A stretch of 64,000 bases of DNA from Paenibacillus cremeus (GTDB lineage: Bacteria > Bacillota > Bacilli > Paenibacillales > NBRC-103111). The translations under genes and the position numbers were made by a program. The notes beneath the pieces are model-generated. The model had not been told where the DNA came from. It saw only the letters and a program-made list of their open reading frames with translations, and ran no database searches. The stretch covers positions 86,418 through 150,417 of the forward strand of contig NZ_VNJI01000015.1 in NCBI RefSeq assembly GCF_007786445.1, given 5' to 3'. Of this stretch, positions 26,597-36,591 are shown piece by piece. Every line of letters starts with the position of its first letter. Positions within the stretch are counted from its first letter, which is position 1.

Positions 26597-28048
26597 ATGA
26601 CGTTCAAAGGACGTACGGTAATTGCATTTATTCTTTTAGCTATGTTTGCCAGCAGTATTATGACCCTCACGATTGTGAACCCGTCGGTGTTCTCGGCCGC
26701 AGGTAAAGAAGGCGTCACCGATGTGAAATCGGGGCTGACGAGCAAGGATTACACGAAGCTGGCCACGACGTATCAGCTGATTGAGAGCAAGTTTTTGAAC
26801 GAAGTGGACCATGAGAAAATCGTGAATGGCGCGATTAACGGCATGCTCTCGACACTGGACGATCCGTTCACGGTGTACATGGATCAGAAGGAAGCCAAGC
26901 AGTTCGACGAGAACATCACGTCTTCCTTCCAAGGCATCGGAGCGGAAGTCACCTCCTCGGATGATGGGAAGGTAACGATCGTCTCCCCGATCAAGGGCTC
27001 GCCGGCGGAGAAAGCAGGGCTGCATGCGAATGACGTCATCGTCTCGGTAAACGGCGAGAAGCTGGAAGGGCTGACGCTGAACCAAGCGATTATGAAAATT
27101 CGAGGTCCCAAAGGGACCCAGGCCAAGATTGAAATCATCCGGGCCGGCACGCCGGAGCCGATTCAAGTGATCGTCGTGCGCGACGATATCGATGTGGAGA
27201 CGGTCATTGCCGAGATGCTGCCGAACAACATCGGGAAGATCGAAATTCGCCAGTTTTCCAGCAACACGGCCAAGCGCTTTAAGGATGAGCTAAAGAACCT
27301 TGAAGACAAAGGCATGAAAGGCTTGATCATTGATGTGCGGAATGATCCAGGCGGCTTATTGTCAGCCGTTGTAGAGATCGTCGAGCCGTTTGTGCCGAAA
27401 GGCAAAGCAATCGTCCAGATCGAGAACCGCAAGGGCGAGCGCGAGGAAACGCCATCGCAGGGGACGGGCAAGCCGTATCCGGTGACAGTGTTGATTAACA
27501 AGGGCAGCGCCAGCGCGTCGGAAATTTTGGCCGGGGCTCTGCATGATTCGGCGGGCAGCAAGCTGATCGGCGAGAACTCCTTCGGAAAAGGGACGGTTCA
27601 AGTCACGTTCGAGAAGGAAATGGGCGACGGCAGCAACATCAAGATGACCGTCTACAAATGGCTGACGCCAGCCGGCACATGGATTCATAAGAAGGGCATC
27701 GCCCCTGATATGGCGGTGGACCAGCCGGGCTTCTTCAAAGCGGCTCCGCTGACGAAGAAGGCGACTTTGAAGCCGGATACGACGAGCGACGATGTGAAGA
27801 ACCTGCAGATTATGCTGCAAGGTTTGGGACTCAGCCCGGATCGTACGGACGGGTACTTTAGCGATAAAACCGCGCAGGCGGTGAAGGCGTTCCAGCGGAT
27901 GAACAGCTTGCCGGTGACGGGCGAGGTGGATACGGAGACGGCTACGAAGCTGGAGAAAGCGATTCTGGCAGCCATTCGCGATCCCAAAAATGACCTACAG
28001 CTGAAGGCGGCCGTACAACAAGTGCAGGATGCGATTGCGAAAAAGTAA
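26597..28048 (+). CDS. ctpB: Carboxyl-terminal processing protease (S41) with PDZ and peptidoglycan-binding domains
   Basis: This is a secreted or membrane-anchored serine protease of 483 residues. The N-terminal helix (TVIAFILLAMFASSIMTLTIV) comes first. A PDZ domain follows (about 110-190, IGAEVTSSDDGKVTIVSPIKGSPAEKAGLHANDVIVSVNG). The S41 core has its catalytic serine in NKGSASASEILAGAL (~307) and lysine in SFGKGTVQ (~331). A C-terminal peptidoglycan-binding-1 domain lies at about 400-465. In B. subtilis the homologous CtpB cleaves SpoIVFA in sporulation; here the wall-binding domain and ftsEX context may also point to wall processing. The ribosome site before ATG 26597 is weak. Confidence 0.94.
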   Translation: MTFKGRTVIAFILLAMFASSIMTLTIVNPSVFSAAGKEGVTDVKSGLTSKDYTKLATTYQLIESKFLNEVDHEKIVNGAINGMLSTLDDPFTVYMDQKEAKQFDENITSSFQGIGAEVTSSDDGKVTIVSPIKGSPAEKAGLHANDVIVSVNGEKLEGLTLNQAIMKIRGPKGTQAKIEIIRAGTPEPIQVIVVRDDIDVETVIAEMLPNNIGKIEIRQFSSNTAKRFKDELKNLEDKGMKGLIIDVRNDPGGLLSAVVEIVEPFVPKGKAIVQIENRKGEREETPSQGTGKPYPVTVLINKGSASASEILAGALHDSAGSKLIGENSFGKGTVQVTFEKEMGDGSNIKMTVYKWLTPAGTWIHKKGIAPDMAVDQPGFFKAAPLTKKATLKPDTTSDDVKNLQIMLQGLGLSPDRTDGYFSDKTAQAVKAFQRMNSLPVTGEVDTETATKLEKAILAAIRDPKNDLQLKAAVQQVQDAIAKK

Positions 28049-28124
28049 CATGACCCTCATGCCTAGGGGATATCTGGGAAATTCAGGGGTTAGGCAGGAA
28101 AAGATTCTCTCACGTCGAAATATT

Positions 28125-28175
28125 AAAAGAAGGCGGGCTCCGATGAGTTTCGGAAGCTTGACCTTCTTTTCTTTT
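28125..28175 (+). terminator. Imperfect hairpin terminator after ctpB
   Basis: 9-bp arms AAAAGAAGG (28125-28133) and CCTTCTTTT (28162-28170) enclose a nested CCGA/TTCGG stem and are followed by CTTTT. The symmetrical A and T runs would work on either strand. Confidence 0.65.
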
Positions 28176-28181
28176 ATCGTT

Positions 28182-28232
28182 ACAGAAACTTAAGTTCGGT
28201 GAACTGCTAAGGCACGGACGAGAGCTTTCTGT
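28182..28232. repeat. Small inverted-repeat element (copy B)
   Basis: Ends ACAGAAA (28182-28188) and TTTCTGT (28226-28232) are inverted repeats. Inside is a nested AGTTC/GAACT stem and the segment ACTGCTAAGGCACG, related to ACCGCTAAAGCACG in the element at 29729. Confidence 0.5.
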
Positions 28233-28235
28233 ACC

Positions 28236-28298
28236 AAGAAAAACTTCCGCTTAATCGCGGTCGCTCATCCTTGAAGGACTTCGTTAACAGTTTTTCTT
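28236..28298. repeat. 63-base inverted-repeat element upstream of minJ (copy C)
   Basis: Ends AAGAAAAACT (28236-28245) and AGTTTTTCTT (28289-28298) are perfect inverted repeats. The interior aligns with the 65-base element at 29729-29793: CCGCT, AA, CG and TCCT-GAA blocks occur in the same order. Confidence 0.6.
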
Positions 28299-28333
28299 AT
28301 TCCTTTCCATCTTCGCATTCAAAGGAGCAGGCT

Positions 28334-29623
28334 ATGAACCTGGTTGCCGATGTAGGGTATCGAGGGCTGCAGGCCCTGTTACAGCTCGTGTTGCATCCTT
28401 TTTACTATGTAGGGCTGATCTTTATTGTACTGCAATACCGCAGGCAGATTGCGTTTGAGCGTAAGCTGTTTGCCACGAAGCTGCATTCCTTAGTCTCAGA
28501 AACGTGGAGAACGGTGCTGTGGGGCTGGATCGGCGGATTATTCGCCTCCGTGTTGATGGCCGTTGTCGGAGCTACGGTGCAGCCGGAAGCGGTTACGTTG
28601 TTGTGGGTGATCTCGCTCGTGCTGATCCTGTTCCGTGTGCGCTTTCTATGCTGGGCGTATGCTGTTGGGATCATCGGAGTGCTTCAGACGGTGGTCGGTG
28701 CGTTTGGCGTCCTGCGAGATGAGGCATCGATTGCTTGGTTAACTGGACCGCTCATGCAGCTGAGTATGCCGGCGATGCTTGCACTCGTTGCGATTCTTCA
28801 TTTGGTGGAAGCGCTGTTTGTGCGTCGGCAAGGGGCTCGCTTCGGAACGCCAATGTTTTTTGGAAGTAAGCGCGGTAAAATTGTCGGAGGTTATCACCTG
28901 CAGGGCTTTTGGCCGATGACGTTGTTTCTGCTGGTGCCGGTGCAAAATGGAGGCCCGGCTCTGCCGTGGACCCCGCTGCTCGGCGGCGACCTGTGGCAGC
29001 ACGGCTGGGCGCTGGTCGGCTTCCCCGTCATGATCGGCTTCGCCGAGATGACCATCTCGCGCCTGCCGCGGGACAAGGTTCGGATCAGCTCCAATCTGCT
29101 GCTGCTCTATGCAGGCATCATGCTAGGTCTCGCTGCGCTGGCATCGTTGTGGCCGGTGCTGACGCTTCCTGCGTGCTTGCTCTGCATTCTATTGCACGAA
29201 GCGATCATCTGGTACAGTCGCTGGGAAGAGACGCACCGCGTACCGCTCTTTGTTCACGGCAGCCGGGGGCTGAAGATTCTTGGGTTGCTTCCTGGAAGTC
29301 CGGCGGAGGAGCTCGGCATGCAGGTTGGAGAAACGGTGCATAAGGTGAACGGCGTGCTGGTACGAACGAAGTCGGAGCTGCATCAAGCGATGCAGGTGAA
29401 TTCGGCGTTTTGCCGGCTGGAGATTTTGAATCTGGCCGGCGAAAGCAAGTTTTTAAAGCGGGCGATGTTCTCCGGTGAGCATCATCAGCTCGGCATTATT
29501 TTGGCTCCGGATCAAGATGCGTTGCACTATGCGGAAGAGAAGCAGCGACCGATTTTTGCCTATCTCAGCCGGAGGCTGGTCGGATTGCTCAGCAAAGAAT
29601 CGTCGCAGTCCCGATCGGTGTAA
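28334..29623 (+). CDS. minJ: MinJ-like membrane protein with C-terminal PDZ domain
   Basis: This is a 429-residue polytopic membrane protein: at least six to eight hydrophobic segments across residues ~15-315, then a PDZ domain (about 320-405: GLKILGLLPGSPAEELGMQVGETVHKVNGVLV). In B. subtilis, MinJ has this layout, lies next to ctpB, and links DivIVA to MinCD at division sites and poles; order and topology both match here. Start ATG 28334 follows AAAGGAG by six bases. The frame is open upstream to 28271, but that stretch is the inverted-repeat element. It is followed by a strong terminator. Confidence 0.85.
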   Translation: MNLVADVGYRGLQALLQLVLHPFYYVGLIFIVLQYRRQIAFERKLFATKLHSLVSETWRTVLWGWIGGLFASVLMAVVGATVQPEAVTLLWVISLVLILFRVRFLCWAYAVGIIGVLQTVVGAFGVLRDEASIAWLTGPLMQLSMPAMLALVAILHLVEALFVRRQGARFGTPMFFGSKRGKIVGGYHLQGFWPMTLFLLVPVQNGGPALPWTPLLGGDLWQHGWALVGFPVMIGFAEMTISRLPRDKVRISSNLLLLYAGIMLGLAALASLWPVLTLPACLLCILLHEAIIWYSRWEETHRVPLFVHGSRGLKILGLLPGSPAEELGMQVGETVHKVNGVLVRTKSELHQAMQVNSAFCRLEILNLAGESKFLKRAMFSGEHHQLGIILAPDQDALHYAEEKQRPIFAYLSRRLVGLLSKESSQSRSV

Positions 29624-29628
29624 AAGAA

Positions 29629-29672
29629 AAAAGCCGCTTGCGCCCCTAAAGGGGACGCAATGCGGCTTTTGT
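29629..29672 (+). terminator. Terminator after minJ
   Basis: Arms AAAAGCCGC (29629-29637) and GCGGCTTTT (29662-29670), with an inner CCCCT/AGGGG stem. Confidence 0.85.
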
Positions 29673-29678
29673 TGTTAT

Positions 29679-29726
29679 AATACTAGACTTTCCAAGTTTT
29701 GAGCGGAGCTCAAGAAGTCTAGTATT
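29679..29726. repeat. Perfect palindromic element with shared 15-base core
   Basis: 12-base perfect inverted arms (29679-29690 with 29715-29726) enclose TTGAGC-GGA-GCTCAA (29699-29713). That core is identical to the core of the argJ/argB tandem repeats. Confidence 0.7.
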
Positions 29727-29728
29727 TC

Positions 29729-29793
29729 AAGAAAAGCTACCGCTAAAGCACGAATGTACTTCCTCGAATAGGCTCCGATCAGGAGCTTTTCTT
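29729..29793. repeat. 65-base inverted-repeat element at the end of motB (copy D)
   Basis: Ends AAGAAAAGCT and AGCTTTTCTT are perfect inverted repeats. On the minus strand it ends in TTTTCTT directly after the motB stop (2-base overlap), so it may double as the motAB terminator. It is related to copies B and C at 28.2 kb. Confidence 0.6.
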
Positions 29794-30574
29794 ATTGCTG
29801 GGCCGGGGCTAGCTTCTCCCGCAGCACTACAATCTCTACGCGGCGGTTCTTGGCTCGGTTCTCCGCGCTGTTGTTCTCCACAACCGGCCTAGTATCGGCA
29901 TACGAGGTCGAGATAAACCGTTTCTCATCCTGCTGGGCATTATAGATAAAATAACGCAGCACGGATAGGGAACGGGCCTGGGATAAGCCCCAGTTGTCTC
30001 TGTAAGCGGAGCCGGTAGACAGCGGAAGGTCATCCGTGTGTCCCTCGATGCTAATCGTGGCGTCCAGCGTCGGGAACAACGAGGCGAGCTGGTTCAAGAT
30101 CGGGTAAGCTGCAGGCTTCAAATCGGCTTTCCCCAGATCGAATAGGAACAGATCGTTCAAGGTAACGGCTACGCCGCGCGGTGTATCGGCAGCGGAAACC
30201 TGCGTCTGCAGGTTGTTCTGTTCAATGTAGGATTGAACTTTTTGCAGAAGATCTTGAAGCTGCTGCTCTTTCTTCTCGCGATCTTCTTTTTCTTGCTTTT
30301 CTTTTTCTTCCTGCTGTTTCTTCACGGGATCCGAACCGCCCTTGGAGGGGTTATTCGCGCCCATCACACCAGTGCCTTGAGGCATCATCGTATCCGCTTT
30401 TTTAAATTCTAGCTTTAAAGCCTGCGACAAGATCTCGTACTTCTGGATGTCGATCTTACTCATGGCGTACATGATGACAAAGAAGATCAACAGCAGGGTA
30501 ATCAAGTCGGCGTATGTAATGAGCCAGCGTTCGTGATTTTCGGGTGCTTCCTGCTTCTTCCTATTCCTCGCCAC
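29792..30574 (-). CDS. motB: Flagellar stator protein MotB
   Basis: MotB anchors the stator to peptidoglycan and carries the ion-binding aspartate. Of 260 residues, the membrane helix WLITYADLITLLLIFFVIMYAMS contains that Asp at about residue 23. A charged Lys/Glu linker follows (~70-105). The OmpA-type peptidoglycan-binding domain holds ISIEGHTDDLPLS. I placed the start at the GTG read as VARNRKKQ, because it matches the usual short MotB N-terminus. It overlaps the motA stop by 14 bases; a TTG at 30592 is six codons further out. Whether it uses protons or sodium (MotS-like) cannot be decided. Confidence 0.92.
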   Translation of the reverse strand: MARNRKKQEAPENHERWLITYADLITLLLIFFVIMYAMSKIDIQKYEILSQALKLEFKKADTMMPQGTGVMGANNPSKGGSDPVKKQQEEKEKQEKEDREKKEQQLQDLLQKVQSYIEQNNLQTQVSAADTPRGVAVTLNDLFLFDLGKADLKPAAYPILNQLASLFPTLDATISIEGHTDDLPLSTGSAYRDNWGLSQARSLSVLRYFIYNAQQDEKRFISTSYADTRPVVENNSAENRAKNRRVEIVVLREKLAPAQQ

Positions 30575-31346
30575 CGGCTTCACCCGCCTCAACTTTTTTC
30601 TGCTCCTGATGGAGGAAGGAGTTCAGTTTCTTCTTAATCAGCTGCGGATTTTCACCGGCTTGAAGCGCCAAAATGCCTTCGAGCATGAGCTCCATCTCGG
30701 AAATTTGCTCCTTGCTGCGAATCTTGATCTTGCTGGCAATCGGCAAATAGATCACGTTCGCCGAGCTGACGCCATACAATGTGGCAGTAAACGCTACGGC
30801 AATGGCCGGGCCTAGGCTGCTCGGATCGGACAGGTTGCCCAGAACGTGGATTAGGCCCATAACGGTACCGATAATCCCCATCGTCGGTGCAAAGCCGCCG
30901 CCGGCTTCAAAAATCTTGGCCCATCCTTCATGGTGGTGTTCGATTGCATCCATCTCAAGCTCTAGAATTTGTCGCGTGAGTTCAGGGTCGGTTCCGTCGA
31001 CGACCATCATCAGGCCATCCCGCAAAAACTGGTTCGGGTGCTCCTGCGCACGCTGCTCCAAGGCGAGAACGCCTTCCCGACGAGCAACGGTAGCCATGTC
31101 AACAACCTCTTCAATGATGGCGGCAGGATCTCTGTGCGTCTCCTTGAACGCCATGCTAAACGCCTTTGGCAGCTCCTTCAGTCTGGACATCGGAAAGCTG
31201 ACGGCAACGGCACCGAACGTCCCCCCGAATACGATCAGCATCGCGCTGGGAACGATAAGCGCACCTAAGTGACCGCCGTCCCACATATACCCCCCGACTA
31301 ATGCCGCTAAGCCTAGAACAATCCCTAAAATCGTAGTTAAATCCAC
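30561..31346 (-). CDS. motA: Flagellar stator protein MotA
   Basis: MotA surrounds the MotB helix in the A5B2 stator and pushes on FliG. The 261 residues have four membrane helices: two near the N-terminus (ILGIVLGLAALVGGYMW, LGALIVPSAMLIVFGGTFGAVA) and two after the cytoplasmic loop (GGFAPTMGIIGTVMGLIHVL, IAVAFTATLYGVSSANVIYLPIA). The proline/glycine-rich signature APTMGIIGTVMGLIHVL is intact. The start is GTG after TAGGGGTGG. It forms an operon with motB, far from the fliD cluster, and is divergent from uvrB. Confidence 0.94.
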   Translation of the reverse strand: MDLTTILGIVLGLAALVGGYMWDGGHLGALIVPSAMLIVFGGTFGAVAVSFPMSRLKELPKAFSMAFKETHRDPAAIIEEVVDMATVARREGVLALEQRAQEHPNQFLRDGLMMVVDGTDPELTRQILELEMDAIEHHHEGWAKIFEAGGGFAPTMGIIGTVMGLIHVLGNLSDPSSLGPAIAVAFTATLYGVSSANVIYLPIASKIKIRSKEQISEMELMLEGILALQAGENPQLIKKKLNSFLHQEQKKVEAGEAGGEE

Positions 31347-31425
31347 GTTCGTTCCACCCCTAAATTCACTGAATTAAGTTGCTTGTTATCTCTGTTTGTT
31401 CGAAAAATGAGGAAATGGGATTCGT

Positions 31426-31473
31426 TTGCAACAGTGTGCGAAAAAAGGTATAATATATGGGAACAAATATTCC
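31426..31473 (+). promoter_or_regulatory. uvrB promoter with LexA (DinR) box
   Basis: TTGCAA (31426-31431), a 17-base spacer and TATAAT (31449-31454) form a good sigma-A promoter. GGAACAAATATTCC at 31460-31473 matches 12 of 14 positions of the Bacillus SOS consensus CGAACRNRYGTTYC and covers the likely start of transcription. uvrB is a known SOS gene in B. subtilis. Confidence 0.7.
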
Positions 31474-31595
31474 TATTGCAGGAAATCGTCGAACAATGTC
31501 GAACCCTGCCCCGATCGAATCATATCTATTTATCGGAATCGTGCAGGCAAAAGTTTAGATAGAAAACACACTCTTTTTCATAAGCGGGTGATGAA

Positions 31596-33605
31596 ATGAA
31601 CGAAGAAATGAACGAAGTGGTGCTCAGTGACAATAAGTTTCAGCTAATCTCGGAGTTCACTCCACAGGGCGATCAGCCGGCGGCGATTGCGGAGCTGGTG
31701 AAAGGCATTCAAGAGGGCAAGAAGCATCAGACGCTGCTTGGCGCGACGGGAACGGGCAAGACCTTTACTGCGGCGCATGTCATCGCTCAGCTGAATCGGC
31801 CGACGCTGCTGATCGCGCACAACAAGACGCTCGCTGCGCAGCTTTGCAGTGAGCTGAAGGAGTTCTTTCCGAACAATGCCGTGTCGTATTTCGTGAGCTA
31901 CTACGATTACTTCCAGCCGGAGGCGTATATTCCGTCGACCGATACGTACATCGAGAAGGACTCCAGTATTAATGAAGAAATTGATAAGCTGCGCCACTCG
32001 GCGACGAGCTCGCTGTTTGAACGCCGGGACGTCATCATTGTTGCGAGCGTGTCCTGTATTTACGGTCTCGGTTCGCCAATGGAGTACCGGGATTTGGTGC
32101 TGTCCTTGCGTGTTGGCATGGAGCGTTCGCGTAACGACCTTTTGCATCGGCTCATTGACATCCAGTATCAGCGCAATGATTTGAACTTCGTGCGCGGGAC
32201 GTTCCGGGTTCGCGGCGATGTGGTGGAGATTTTCCCGGCGTCTCGTGGGGAGCAGGCGGTTCGTGTGGAACTGTTTGGCGACGAGATTGAGCGGATCACG
32301 GAAATCGACGTACTCACGGGCGAAATTATCGGCGAGCGGGACCACATTGCGATTTTCCCGGCCTCCCACTTCGTAACCCGCGAGGAGACGATGAAACGGG
32401 CGCTGGTCAACATTGAGCGGGAGCTCGAGGAGCGGCTTGCCGTGCTGAAGGATCAGGGCAAGCTGCTGGAGGCGCAGCGGCTGGAGCAGCGGACGCGCTA
32501 CGACATTGAGATGATGCAGGAGATGGGCTTTTGCTCGGGGATCGAGAACTACTCCGGGCCGCTGACCTTCCGCGAGCGCGGGGCGACGCCGTATACATTG
32601 ATGGATTATTTTCCGAAGGATTTGTTGATCCTGGTGGATGAGTCCCACGTGACGCTGCCGCAGATTCGCGCGATGTACAACGGGGACCGGGCGCGCAAGG
32701 AAGTGCTGGTCGAGCACGGCTTTCGGCTGCCGTCGGCGCTGGATAACCGGCCGCTTCGGTTTGAGGAATTCGAAGAGAAGGTCGATCAGATCGTCTACAT
32801 TTCGGCGACGCCGGGCCCATACGAGATCGAGCATTGCCCAGAGATGGTGCAGCAGATTATTCGTCCGACCGGGCTGGTGGATCCGGAGATCGAGGTACGA
32901 CCGACGAAGGGGCAGATCGATGATTTGCTCGGCGAGATCCAGGACCGCATCAAGAAGGATGAACGCGTACTGGTGACGACGCTCACGAAGAAGATGGCTG
33001 AGGATTTAACGGATTATTTTAAAGAGATCGGGATTAAAGTGCGTTACCTCCATTCGGATATTAAAACATTGGAGCGGATGCAAATTCTTCGTGATCTGCG
33101 GCTCGGCGTATTTCACGTTCTCGTAGGGATTAACCTGCTGCGGGAAGGGCTGGACCTGCCTGAGGTTTCTCTCGTTGCGATTCTGGACGCTGACAAGGAA
33201 GGCTTCTTGCGGGCTGAGCGCTCTCTGATCCAGACGATCGGGCGTGCGGCACGGAATGCGAACGGGCGCGTCATTATGTACGGGGACAAAGAAACCGATT
33301 CGATGCAAAAGGCGATTCAAGAAACGTACCGCCGCCGCTCGATTCAATTGGCCTATAACGAACAACACGGCATTACGCCGCAGACGATACAGAAGAAAGT
33401 GCGCGACGTCATTGAGGCGACGAAGGTGGCCGAATCGAAGGCGGATTACTTGGCGGATGTGAAGCAGACGAAGATGTCCAAGAAGGACCGAATGACGCTG
33501 ATCGAACGCATGGAGCAAGAGATGAAGGAAGCAGCCAAAAACCTGCAGTTCGAACGCGCCGCGGAGCTGCGTGACGCCGTCATGGAGCTGAAGGCCGAGC
33601 TGTAA
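31596..33605 (+). CDS. uvrB: Excinuclease ABC subunit B
   Basis: UvrB verifies damage and holds DNA for UvrC incision in nucleotide excision repair. The 669 residues have Walker [18 protein letters not shown] and the beta-hairpin that inserts into DNA ([21 protein letters not shown]). Helicase motifs [11 protein letters not shown] and [17 protein letters not shown] follow. A C-terminal UVR helix pair contacts UvrC ([26 protein letters not shown]). It is followed 22 bases later by uvrA, probably in one SOS-regulated transcript. Confidence 0.97.
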   Translation: MNEEMNEVVLSDNKFQLISEFTPQGDQPAAIAELVKGIQEGKKHQTLLGATGTGKTFTAAHVIAQLNRPTLLIAHNKTLAAQLCSELKEFFPNNAVSYFVSYYDYFQPEAYIPSTDTYIEKDSSINEEIDKLRHSATSSLFERRDVIIVASVSCIYGLGSPMEYRDLVLSLRVGMERSRNDLLHRLIDIQYQRNDLNFVRGTFRVRGDVVEIFPASRGEQAVRVELFGDEIERITEIDVLTGEIIGERDHIAIFPASHFVTREETMKRALVNIERELEERLAVLKDQGKLLEAQRLEQRTRYDIEMMQEMGFCSGIENYSGPLTFRERGATPYTLMDYFPKDLLILVDESHVTLPQIRAMYNGDRARKEVLVEHGFRLPSALDNRPLRFEEFEEKVDQIVYISATPGPYEIEHCPEMVQQIIRPTGLVDPEIEVRPTKGQIDDLLGEIQDRIKKDERVLVTTLTKKMAEDLTDYFKEIGIKVRYLHSDIKTLERMQILRDLRLGVFHVLVGINLLREGLDLPEVSLVAILDADKEGFLRAERSLIQTIGRAARNANGRVIMYGDKETDSMQKAIQETYRRRSIQLAYNEQHGITPQTIQKKVRDVIEATKVAESKADYLADVKQTKMSKKDRMTLIERMEQEMKEAAKNLQFERAAELRDAVMELKAEL

Positions 33606-33627
33606 CGAAGGGAAGGTAGGGTAGCAA

Positions 33628-36510
33628 GTGGCCAGAGATAATATTATCATCAAGGGCGCGCGAGCGCACAATTTGAAAAACATCGACGTCACCATTCCGC
33701 GCGACAAGTTCGTCGTTCTGACGGGGCTGAGCGGTTCGGGCAAATCGTCGCTAGCATTTGATACGATCTACGCCGAAGGGCAAAGAAGATACGTCGAGTC
33801 GCTGTCCGCGTACGCGCGGCAGTTTCTCGGCCAAATGGACAAGCCGGACGTCGATTCGATCGAGGGCTTGTCACCTGCAATCTCAATCGATCAGAAGACC
33901 ACAAGCCGCAACCCGCGTTCCACGGTCGGTACGGTCACGGAGATTTACGACTACCTGCGTCTGCTGTTTGCCCGGGTGGGGCGGCCGCACTGTCCTACTC
34001 ACGGTACGGAAATAACGTCGCAAACCGTCGAGCAAATGGTCGATCGAGTCATGGAATACCCGGAGCGGACGAGGCTGCAAATTTTGGCTCCGCTCGTTTC
34101 GGGACGCAAGGGTGAGCATTCGAAGCTGTTTGCCGATATTCAGAAGCAGGGCTTTGTCCGGGTTCGGGTGAATGGTGAAATCCGCGAGCTGTCGGAGCAG
34201 ATCGAGCTGGAGAAAAATAAGAAGCACACGATCGAAGTGGTTGTGGACCGGATTGTGGTGAAGCCGGATGTGCAGACGCGGCTGGCCGACTCCCTCGAAA
34301 CCGCGCTGAAGCTGGCAGAAGGCCGGGTCATCGTCGATGTAATGGAGAAGGAAGAGCTGCTGTTCAGCCAAAATCTCGCTTGCCCGGAATGCGGGTTCAG
34401 CATCGAAGAGCTGGCGCCGCGGATGTTCTCCTTCAACAGCCCGTTCGGAGCTTGTCCGGAGTGCGATGGCTTGGGGATGAAGATGATCGTCGATCCCGAG
34501 CTGCTCGTACCGGATCCGAAGCTGTCGATCGAGGAAGGTGCATTCGAAGCGTGGGCGGGAAGCACGTCGAATTACTACCCGCAATTTCTGGCGGCGGTGT
34601 GCAAGCATTACGGCATCCCGCAGGATCAGCCGGTAGCGGAGTTCACTAAGGATCAGATGCAGAAGCTGCTGCATGGAACGGGCGGCGAGAAGGTCCGATT
34701 CTTATATGAGAATGATTTTGGGCATCGAAAAGAAGCAATGGTCGCTTTTGAGGGCATCGTGCATAACCTGGAGCGCCGCTACCGGGAAACGTTCTCCGAG
34801 GGCATCCGCGAGCATATTGAGACGTACATGAGTGCGAAGCCTTGCAGCAAGTGTAAGGGGCACCGTTTGAAGCCCGAATCGCTTGCCGTCACGATTAATG
34901 AACGAAATATTGCGCATGTGACATCACTGTCGATCGGGGATGCGCACGAATGGTTTGATTCTTTGAAGCTGACTGACCGGGAGCTGCAGATCGCGCATCT
35001 GATTCTCAAAGAAATTAAAGCCCGCCTGGGCTTTCTGGTGAACGTGGGCTTGGATTACTTGACGATGCACCGCGCAGCGGGGACATTGTCCGGCGGCGAA
35101 GCGCAGCGGATCCGGCTCGCGACACAAATTGGCTCCAGTCTGATGGGCGTACTGTATATTTTGGATGAACCGAGCATCGGGCTGCACCAGCGTGATAACG
35201 ACCGGCTGATCCAGACGCTGGAGCATATGCGGGATTTGGGGAATACGCTGATCGTCGTCGAGCATGACGAAGATACGATGCTGGCCGCCGATTACATTAT
35301 TGATATCGGGCCGGGTGCGGGCATTCACGGAGGCCAGGTGGTTTCGCAAGGGACACCGGAGGAGATCATGAAGGATCCGAACTCCTTGACCGGACAGTAT
35401 CTGAGCGGCAAAAGGTTCATCCCTGTAGCTGCTGAGCGCCGGAAGCCGAACGGCAAGTGGCTCGAAATCCGTGGAGCCAAGGAGAATAACCTCCGCGGCG
35501 TGAACGTGAAGTTTCCGCTGGGCATCTTCAGTTGCGTTACCGGCGTATCCGGATCGGGCAAGAGTACGTTGATCAACGAGCTCCTGTATAAAACGCTGGC
35601 CAAAGAGCTGAACGGCGCCAAGGTACGTCCCGGCGAGTATAAAGAGTTCAAAGGCTTGGAGCATGTCGACAAAGTCATCGATATCGACCAATCACCGATC
35701 GGGCGGACGCCTCGCTCCAACCCGGCTACGTACACGGGTGTCTTTGACGACATCCGCGATGTCTTCTCGACGACCAACGAAGCCAAGGTCCGCGGCTACA
35801 AGAAGGGCCGCTTCAGCTTCAATGTCAAAGGCGGGCGCTGTGAGGCTTGTCGGGGCGATGGGATCATCAAAATTGAAATGCACTTCCTGCCGGACGTGTA
35901 CGTCCCTTGCGAGGTGTGCAAAGGGAAGCGGTACAACCGGGAAACGCTGGAGGTCAAATATAAAGGCAAGAGCATCTCGGATGTGCTGGAGATGACGCTG
36001 GAGGATGCGACGGAGTTCTTTAAGAACATCCCGAAAATCCACCGTAAGCTGTCCACCCTGCTGGACGTAGGCTTGGGCTATATGAACCTGGGGCAGCCCG
36101 CTACGACGCTGTCCGGCGGCGAGGCGCAGCGTGTGAAGCTGGCGGCTGAGCTGTACCGTCGCAGCACCGGAAAAACGATCTACATCTTAGATGAGCCAAC
36201 CACAGGACTGCATATCGATGATATCGACCGCTTACTCAAGGTGCTGCACCGATTGGTGGAGAACGGCGATTCGGTGCTTGTAATCGAGCATAATCTGGAC
36301 GTAATCAAAACGGCCGATTATATCATCGATCTGGGGCCGGACGGCGGCAACCGCGGTGGAACCATCGTCGCGACGGGGACGCCGGAGGACGTCGTGAAGG
36401 TGGAGGGCTCCTACACTGGCAAGTACTTGAAGCCGATCTTAGAGCGCGACCGGGCCCGTTCGGAGGATTATAACAAGCGACTGAAAGAGATGGAGAACGC
36501 GGTGGTCTAA
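33628..36510 (+). CDS. uvrA: Excinuclease ABC subunit A
   Basis: UvrA is the dimeric ABC-ATPase that detects DNA lesions and loads UvrB. The 960 residues have two ABC cassettes, with Walker [17 protein letters not shown] and [16 protein letters not shown] and two [12 protein letters not shown] / [12 protein letters not shown] signatures. The zinc modules CPECGFSI...CPECDGLG and CEACRGDG...CEVCKGKR are also present. The start is GTG 33628 after GAAGGGAAGG. A bidirectional terminator follows. Confidence 0.97.
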   Translation: MARDNIIIKGARAHNLKNIDVTIPRDKFVVLTGLSGSGKSSLAFDTIYAEGQRRYVESLSAYARQFLGQMDKPDVDSIEGLSPAISIDQKTTSRNPRSTVGTVTEIYDYLRLLFARVGRPHCPTHGTEITSQTVEQMVDRVMEYPERTRLQILAPLVSGRKGEHSKLFADIQKQGFVRVRVNGEIRELSEQIELEKNKKHTIEVVVDRIVVKPDVQTRLADSLETALKLAEGRVIVDVMEKEELLFSQNLACPECGFSIEELAPRMFSFNSPFGACPECDGLGMKMIVDPELLVPDPKLSIEEGAFEAWAGSTSNYYPQFLAAVCKHYGIPQDQPVAEFTKDQMQKLLHGTGGEKVRFLYENDFGHRKEAMVAFEGIVHNLERRYRETFSEGIREHIETYMSAKPCSKCKGHRLKPESLAVTINERNIAHVTSLSIGDAHEWFDSLKLTDRELQIAHLILKEIKARLGFLVNVGLDYLTMHRAAGTLSGGEAQRIRLATQIGSSLMGVLYILDEPSIGLHQRDNDRLIQTLEHMRDLGNTLIVVEHDEDTMLAADYIIDIGPGAGIHGGQVVSQGTPEEIMKDPNSLTGQYLSGKRFIPVAAERRKPNGKWLEIRGAKENNLRGVNVKFPLGIFSCVTGVSGSGKSTLINELLYKTLAKELNGAKVRPGEYKEFKGLEHVDKVIDIDQSPIGRTPRSNPATYTGVFDDIRDVFSTTNEAKVRGYKKGRFSFNVKGGRCEACRGDGIIKIEMHFLPDVYVPCEVCKGKRYNRETLEVKYKGKSISDVLEMTLEDATEFFKNIPKIHRKLSTLLDVGLGYMNLGQPATTLSGGEAQRVKLAAELYRRSTGKTIYILDEPTTGLHIDDIDRLLKVLHRLVENGDSVLVIEHNLDVIKTADYIIDLGPDGGNRGGTIVATGTPEDVVKVEGSYTGKYLKPILERDRARSEDYNKRLKEMENAVV

Positions 36511-36520
36511 TCGAATAAAG

Positions 36521-36574
36521 AAAAGCGCCTTTCATTCGGCCTAGGGTACAACCAGCCGGAGAAAGGCGCTTTTT
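36521..36574. terminator. Bidirectional terminator between uvrA and siroheme reductase
   Basis: Perfect 13-base arms AAAAGCGCCTTTC (36521-36533) and GAAAGGCGCTTTT (36561-36573), plus inner CGGC/GCCG. A-run on one side and T-run on the other serve both convergent genes. Confidence 0.85.
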
Positions 36575-36591
36575 GTATAAACGATTAATGA

